Source: Schizosaccharomyces osmophilus
Taxonomy: Eukaryota > Ascomycota > Schizosaccharomycetes > Schizosaccharomycetales > Schizosaccharomycetaceae
NCBI RefSeq assembly: GCF_027921745.1
Contig: NC_079240.1
Span: 985,001-1,049,000, forward strand
DNA length: 64,000 nt
Reading direction: 5' to 3'
Both the position numbers and the translations under genes were made by a program. The stretch's first letter is position 1. Each line of letters opens with the position of its first letter. Positions 60,847 to 64,000 of the stretch are shown in pieces. Below the pieces are notes generated by a model, which saw only the letters and a program-made list of their open reading frames with translations, was not told the origin of the DNA and did no database searches.

Positions 60847-62496
60847 TCACAGCGGACGAAAAGGTCGCTGCACGAGCTCAAATAGTTCATCCAATTCTTT
60901 AAAATTTTCATCATTCTCAGCAAATTTCCGATGACGCCTACCTCGAATATGCATTTCAAAGTTGTCAAACTTTTCTCGGCAATTTTCGCAATACCCAGGT
61001 TTTGGGTCAATCTTAATTTTTCTCTGATTAGCATTTTGAAGCATACTCTTGTAACCCTGTTCTTTGTTTGGTGCCCCGGATTTCTGTTGAATTATTCTTT
61101 TCTTAAGTTCATTAATGTCTCGTCCATTGATGGCAACAACAGGAACACCTGCTGCGCTTCCTGAACGAATATTAGAATTATTGGACATTGTCGCTGAAGT
61201 AAGGTTAGACTGAACGATACCAGAAGCTTGCATGCCATCATCGAGCATGCGATACGGTTTTGGTTTCGCTGAAGGTTGCTCCTGTTGATGGTATCCTGTA
61301 TTTGCATTCGGCAAAGGAGCACTTTCAGGATTGATAGACACACTATTTGAGTTTGATGTAGAAGCAACATTGTTAGATAGTAATGGAATAGATAGCTTGA
61401 AAGAATTAGCTCGTGAAAGTGTCGTAGGCGGTTGCTGAGAACACTGTATTTGTATGCGTTGCTGCTGTTCTTGTGATTGATCTTGCTTAGCTTTTGCTGC
61501 CGCTGCCGCTGCCGTATGTGCATTAATACTCAATCGCTGTTTGTTTTCGGGCACAAACGGGCATCTACCTATACTGGTTGCACGAAACGTGGGCCATGGT
61601 ACGTCCTTATCGTTTGAAGGCTTAGGCCATTCTCTTAGAAGAATAGGCTTGTAAGTACTTGCGATATCGTGAACATATAGATAAGGGCCCTTGAAATGAA
61701 CAAAGTCTTGCCTTGGTACAGACAAATCACGCTCATTTGTACCCTGGACCTTTTCGACATAAAGCAGATAACTTAAATCATTTCCTTGCTTTTGCGAAGA
61801 ACTAGCAGCAAATGGATCTTCTTCCAAAAGCGTTTTAAGCACTCGGTTGCACAATTTTTCCATGCTCCAGATCTTCATATTCAGTTGACGTGCCTTGGTA
61901 AGCACGTCTTGTTTAGAATTTTTTGCTGCTATGTCTTGTATAGATCTTGTCGTAACCACATGAGTGACATTACCAGAAAAAAAAGTCTCTACATGGCCCC
62001 CTAATTGAACTATTTGACGCTTAACTCGTTGCTGAAGATTAGAATCAAATCCATCTAAATAAAAACGGAAATTCGGAAATGCCTTTTTGTATTGCCGTTT
62101 CCATTCCATCAACTTAGCCTTTTGGGAAGCCGACTTTGCCGTAGCTAATTTCGTGGCATCGGCTCCATCGTTTTTTAATTCTTCATTGATTGGTTCAAGT
62201 GTCTTCATATGAGGGACTTCTTTAGTGATAGATTCATCATGTTTTACTCGCTTTACTGACTTCCGATATGATTTAGGAGTCGTAACCTTCTGATGTTTCG
62301 GGGTTGTAGTTACTGAATTCTCATTATTTATTTCGATTTCAGGTGAAGAGACACTTTCCTCTAAAGCATGAGACCTTTTTTGCTCGACCGCAGCGTCCTC
62401 TGTCACTGAAGCGGCCTTTTGTTTCACAACACCTTCATGTTTCTGGGGAATTATATTTGCCGATCGAGGTGCAAGAGGGCATCTTTCGAAATTCAT
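60847..62496 (-). CDS. dfp1: Dfp1, Dbf4-type regulatory subunit of the Hsk1 (Cdc7) kinase
   Basis: Single exon, 549 aa (S. pombe Dfp1 is about 545). Three conserved regions are visible. Motif N is a BRCT-like segment (about 132-235, FRFYLDGFDSNLQQRVKRQI and VTHVVTTRS). Motif M (about 262-315) has DFVHFKGPYLYVHDIASTYKPILLREWP. Motif C is a CCHH zinc finger near the end (YCENCREKF..HIRGRRHRKFA, about 500-525). Between M and C is a Gln/Ala/Ser-rich stretch with a poly-Ala run. Dfp1 activates Hsk1 to fire replication origins by Mcm2-7 phosphorylation. A strong MCB lies about 360 bp upstream. Confidence 0.95.
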   Translation of the reverse strand: MNFERCPLAPRSANIIPQKHEGVVKQKAASVTEDAAVEQKRSHALEESVSSPEIEINNENSVTTTPKHQKVTTPKSYRKSVKRVKHDESITKEVPHMKTLEPINEELKNDGADATKLATAKSASQKAKLMEWKRQYKKAFPNFRFYLDGFDSNLQQRVKRQIVQLGGHVETFFSGNVTHVVTTRSIQDIAAKNSKQDVLTKARQLNMKIWSMEKLCNRVLKTLLEEDPFAASSSQKQGNDLSYLLYVEKVQGTNERDLSVPRQDFVHFKGPYLYVHDIASTYKPILLREWPKPSNDKDVPWPTFRATSIGRCPFVPENKQRLSINAHTAAAAAAKAKQDQSQEQQQRIQIQCSQQPPTTLSRANSFKLSIPLLSNNVASTSNSNSVSINPESAPLPNANTGYHQQEQPSAKPKPYRMLDDGMQASGIVQSNLTSATMSNNSNIRSGSAAGVPVVAINGRDINELKKRIIQQKSGAPNKEQGYKSMLQNANQRKIKIDPKPGYCENCREKFDNFEMHIRGRRHRKFAENDENFKELDELFELVQRPFRPL

Positions 62497-63409
62497 AAGA
62501 TATTTTGGTCTTCTTTATAATATGACACAAATATCCCCAAATATATGTGCCAACTTTGGTTGTTTTCTTGTTTGTTTATATTTAGAATGGTGGTTGTAGT
62601 GGAAAGCTTCAATGTTATAGTACAACACCCTTCGTATATAAAAGTAACATATGTTAGGTAACAAATTTTTAAAGACCTCCCTATCGCATATATAATATTC
62701 AATTGCTTTTCTTAAAAGTTTTATAAGAAGGTTCATAAATAGAAATTTCTTATAACTCACACTTTTACGAAACCATAGAATGAAGATCAACAAACTTCAG
62801 TTTACATTTCTAGGAACTATATAATGATCTATATAATATCGATAGCGGATTGACGCGACGCGTCGCGTTTGTTTACATTTTCCTTCGAGGTGAGAGCTGT
62901 GACTGTTTTTCAGTCATATATTCAAAAAAGTAACCCATCGTTTCACTCGTTCTTTTACCATAAACTATCTTCATATCGCAAAAGGAATGATTTAGAAATC
63001 TTTGTGCTATTTCAATGTTGAATTGGTATGTTTTACGATGCAGGAAGTAGCATGAAATGATGTTATAAAAATCGATTAGTCTTGAAGACAAATCCCATGG
63101 TTATTTTATGTATTCACACACTGATCACTGATGTTACTTCAAATAATATTTTGAACTTGTTTACTAATTATTAGGAGAACCATTTGATGCAATATGAGGT
63201 TGGAAAGGAGCTTTAGATAATGCACCTATAGCGTAGGGTAGTTAATAGATGGATTGGAATCGATAACATTGAAAGTGGTATACTTTGAGTTTTGTATTAT
63301 AAAACATTGAACAGTGTGTTCAGTCTATAAAGTAAAAAGGTATTATTATTACAGCTGGTAATCTCATTAAATGTGCTACCAGGTTTGAATCATTCGCATA
63401 ACCTCATGT
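62497..63409. other. Intergenic region between arp6 and dfp1
   Basis: This 913-bp region holds the dfp1 promoter, with a compact MCB/FLEX cluster and a HomolD-like word (listed separately), and the arp6 3' untranslated part. The short minus frames here show no recognisable content. Confidence 0.55.
62853..62876 (-). promoter_or_regulatory. MCB palindrome fused to a forkhead (FLEX) core upstream of dfp1
   Basis: ACGCGACGCGTCGCGT (62853-62868) is a perfect 16-bp palindrome with the MCB core ACGCGT in the centre and an ACGCG on each flank. It overlaps by two bases GTTTGTTTAC (62867-62876), which on minus is GTAAACAAAC, the forkhead core. Both are about 360-380 bp from the dfp1 ATG. On minus, CAGTCACA (a HomolD match, 62895-62902) lies 18 bp further upstream. 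Joint G1/S and forkhead control is inferred. Confidence 0.65.
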
Positions 63410-64000
63410 CTATTTCCTTCTATACAGAATGTTTGGGCCATGCTCAAGATATTCTGACTTAGAGATACTATTAGCATTCCAATATTTACCAGGCATGTGG
63501 GCTCCGCGGTTCCAAGCATATGTGGATGGACTAGAGTAGTTTAGTAAAAAGTACATCTCATACTCACAAAAAAAAAAAAAAAAAAAAAAAACTTACTTGG
63601 ACGGTTGAAAAACACGAAGGTCTATGTCTTCTGGCGAAAGTGATCGTAACTCAGCTTCCAACCGCTGATGGAATCCTGGAAATTTACAGTTTCCGCCTAT
63701 GGTAACGATATTACCTAGAAGCAATGCCCCAATTTCTTCGGGAAAGCCTTGTACACTTTGCATGACAGCTTCAGGAATGCCGGCTTCCTGTAAACCAACA
63801 TCAGATGGAGAAAATAAAAGTTCCGGACTAGCGAATCGCTCATTAGCAAGTTTTAAAACCTGCTGGTCGATAATTTTGTTCAAGTCTTTGACTACATGTC
63901 CAAACTTGCCGGAACTGTAGTCTGGCAGGGCATACAGAATGTCATATTTAGACTTTGGCTTCGTCTGCGCAAGATTCAGGTCTTGCGCAAAGTTTTGGGA
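63410..64000 (-). CDS. arp6: Arp6, actin-related protein of the SWR1 complex (3' part; 5' end outside window)
   Basis: On minus the coding sequence enters at 64000 and runs to 63597, then a 66-bp intron (63531-63596), then 63530-63410 with stop TAG. It gives 174 C-terminal residues. The intron starts GTAAGT, runs into 24 T residues, and ends CTCTAG. Splicing turns the apparent ending VFQPSK-stop into [17 protein letters not shown] followed by [14 protein letters not shown], which matches the actin-fold end of Arp6 proteins (human: ENPITYAWEGG). Upstream, [31 protein letters not shown] and [16 protein letters not shown] are typical Arp6 blocks. Arp6 is a core part of SWR1, which deposits H2A.Z, and has a role at telomeres. 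Confidence 0.92.
63568..63591 (-). repeat. 24-base T homopolymer inside the arp6 intron
   Basis: Twenty-four A residues on + (T on the coding strand) begin at the sixth base of the intron donor, so GTAAG is followed directly by the run. It is the longest homopolymer in the window. Confidence 0.85.

Noticed and set aside
62873-63091. 72-codon frame on minus between arp6 and dfp1
   Set aside because: It ends inside the MCB/forkhead cluster region and shows no domain; probably chance within the promoter.

Overview
The window is a compact, gene-dense, intron-bearing, AT-rich fungal nuclear sequence. It fits a fission yeast (genus Schizosaccharomyces) other than S. pombe itself. Introns are very short (about 42-135 bp) with GTANGT-type donors and CTAAC/CTAAT-type branch sites. 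Nearly every protein resembles a known S. pombe chromosome III gene, but with clear divergence: Myo2, for example, differs from S. pombe Myo2 as I remember it, especially at the N-terminus and in the tail. The gene order matches, from memory, the S. pombe run SPCC23B6 - SPCC645 - SPCC4E9 - SPCC550 without a break and with the same relative orientations. The AT-rich S. octosporus / S. cryophilus / S. osmophilus group is the most likely source; the species cannot be fixed from the sequence alone.

Layout. 1-15 kb: the 3' part of a Sec14-like lipid-transfer gene, the ATM-family kinase tel1 (2 exons), an Alb1-like ribosome-biogenesis gene (2 exons) and an Osh6/7-type oxysterol-binding protein (5 exons), all on +. 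15-24 kb: sti1 (+), bye1 (-), a ZNF830-like gene (+), the meiotic secreted protein mug117 (+), a tRNA nucleotidyltransferase (-, 2 exons) and mitochondrial ribosomal mrpl37 (-). 24-39 kb: an intron-containing tRNA-Ser(GCU) (-), the Tudor-SN gene snd1 (+), the divergent Rho-GEF pair rgf1 (-) and rgf3 (+), and tRNA-Cys(GCA) (+). 39-54 kb: myosin II myo2 (+), nse3 (-), isa1 (+, 2 exons), gep4 (-, 2 exons), cyclin cig1 (-) and meiotic cohesin rec11 (+, 8 exons). 54-64 kb: a REI1-type 60S maturation factor (+), the multi-KH vigilin vgl1 (-), the DDK subunit dfp1 (-) and the 3' part of arp6 (-), which runs off the right edge.

Themes. Several genes belong to chromosome maintenance and the cell cycle (tel1, nse3, rec11, dfp1, cig1, arp6). 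Three of these, tel1, rec11 and dfp1, have ACGCGT (MluI/MCB) elements in their upstream regions, which suggests shared MBF control. rgf1, rgf3 and myo2 serve Rho1 signalling and the cytokinetic ring. The mug117 promoter carries a perfect FLEX (Mei4) site. No transposon, LTR, CRISPR array or virus-derived element was recognised. The main new observations are regulatory motifs, small introns that hide conserved C-termini (tel1, alb1-like, tRNA nucleotidyltransferase, gep4, arp6), a KP4-like cysteine pattern in Mug117, and a run of three perfect inverted repeats between dfp1 and vgl1.
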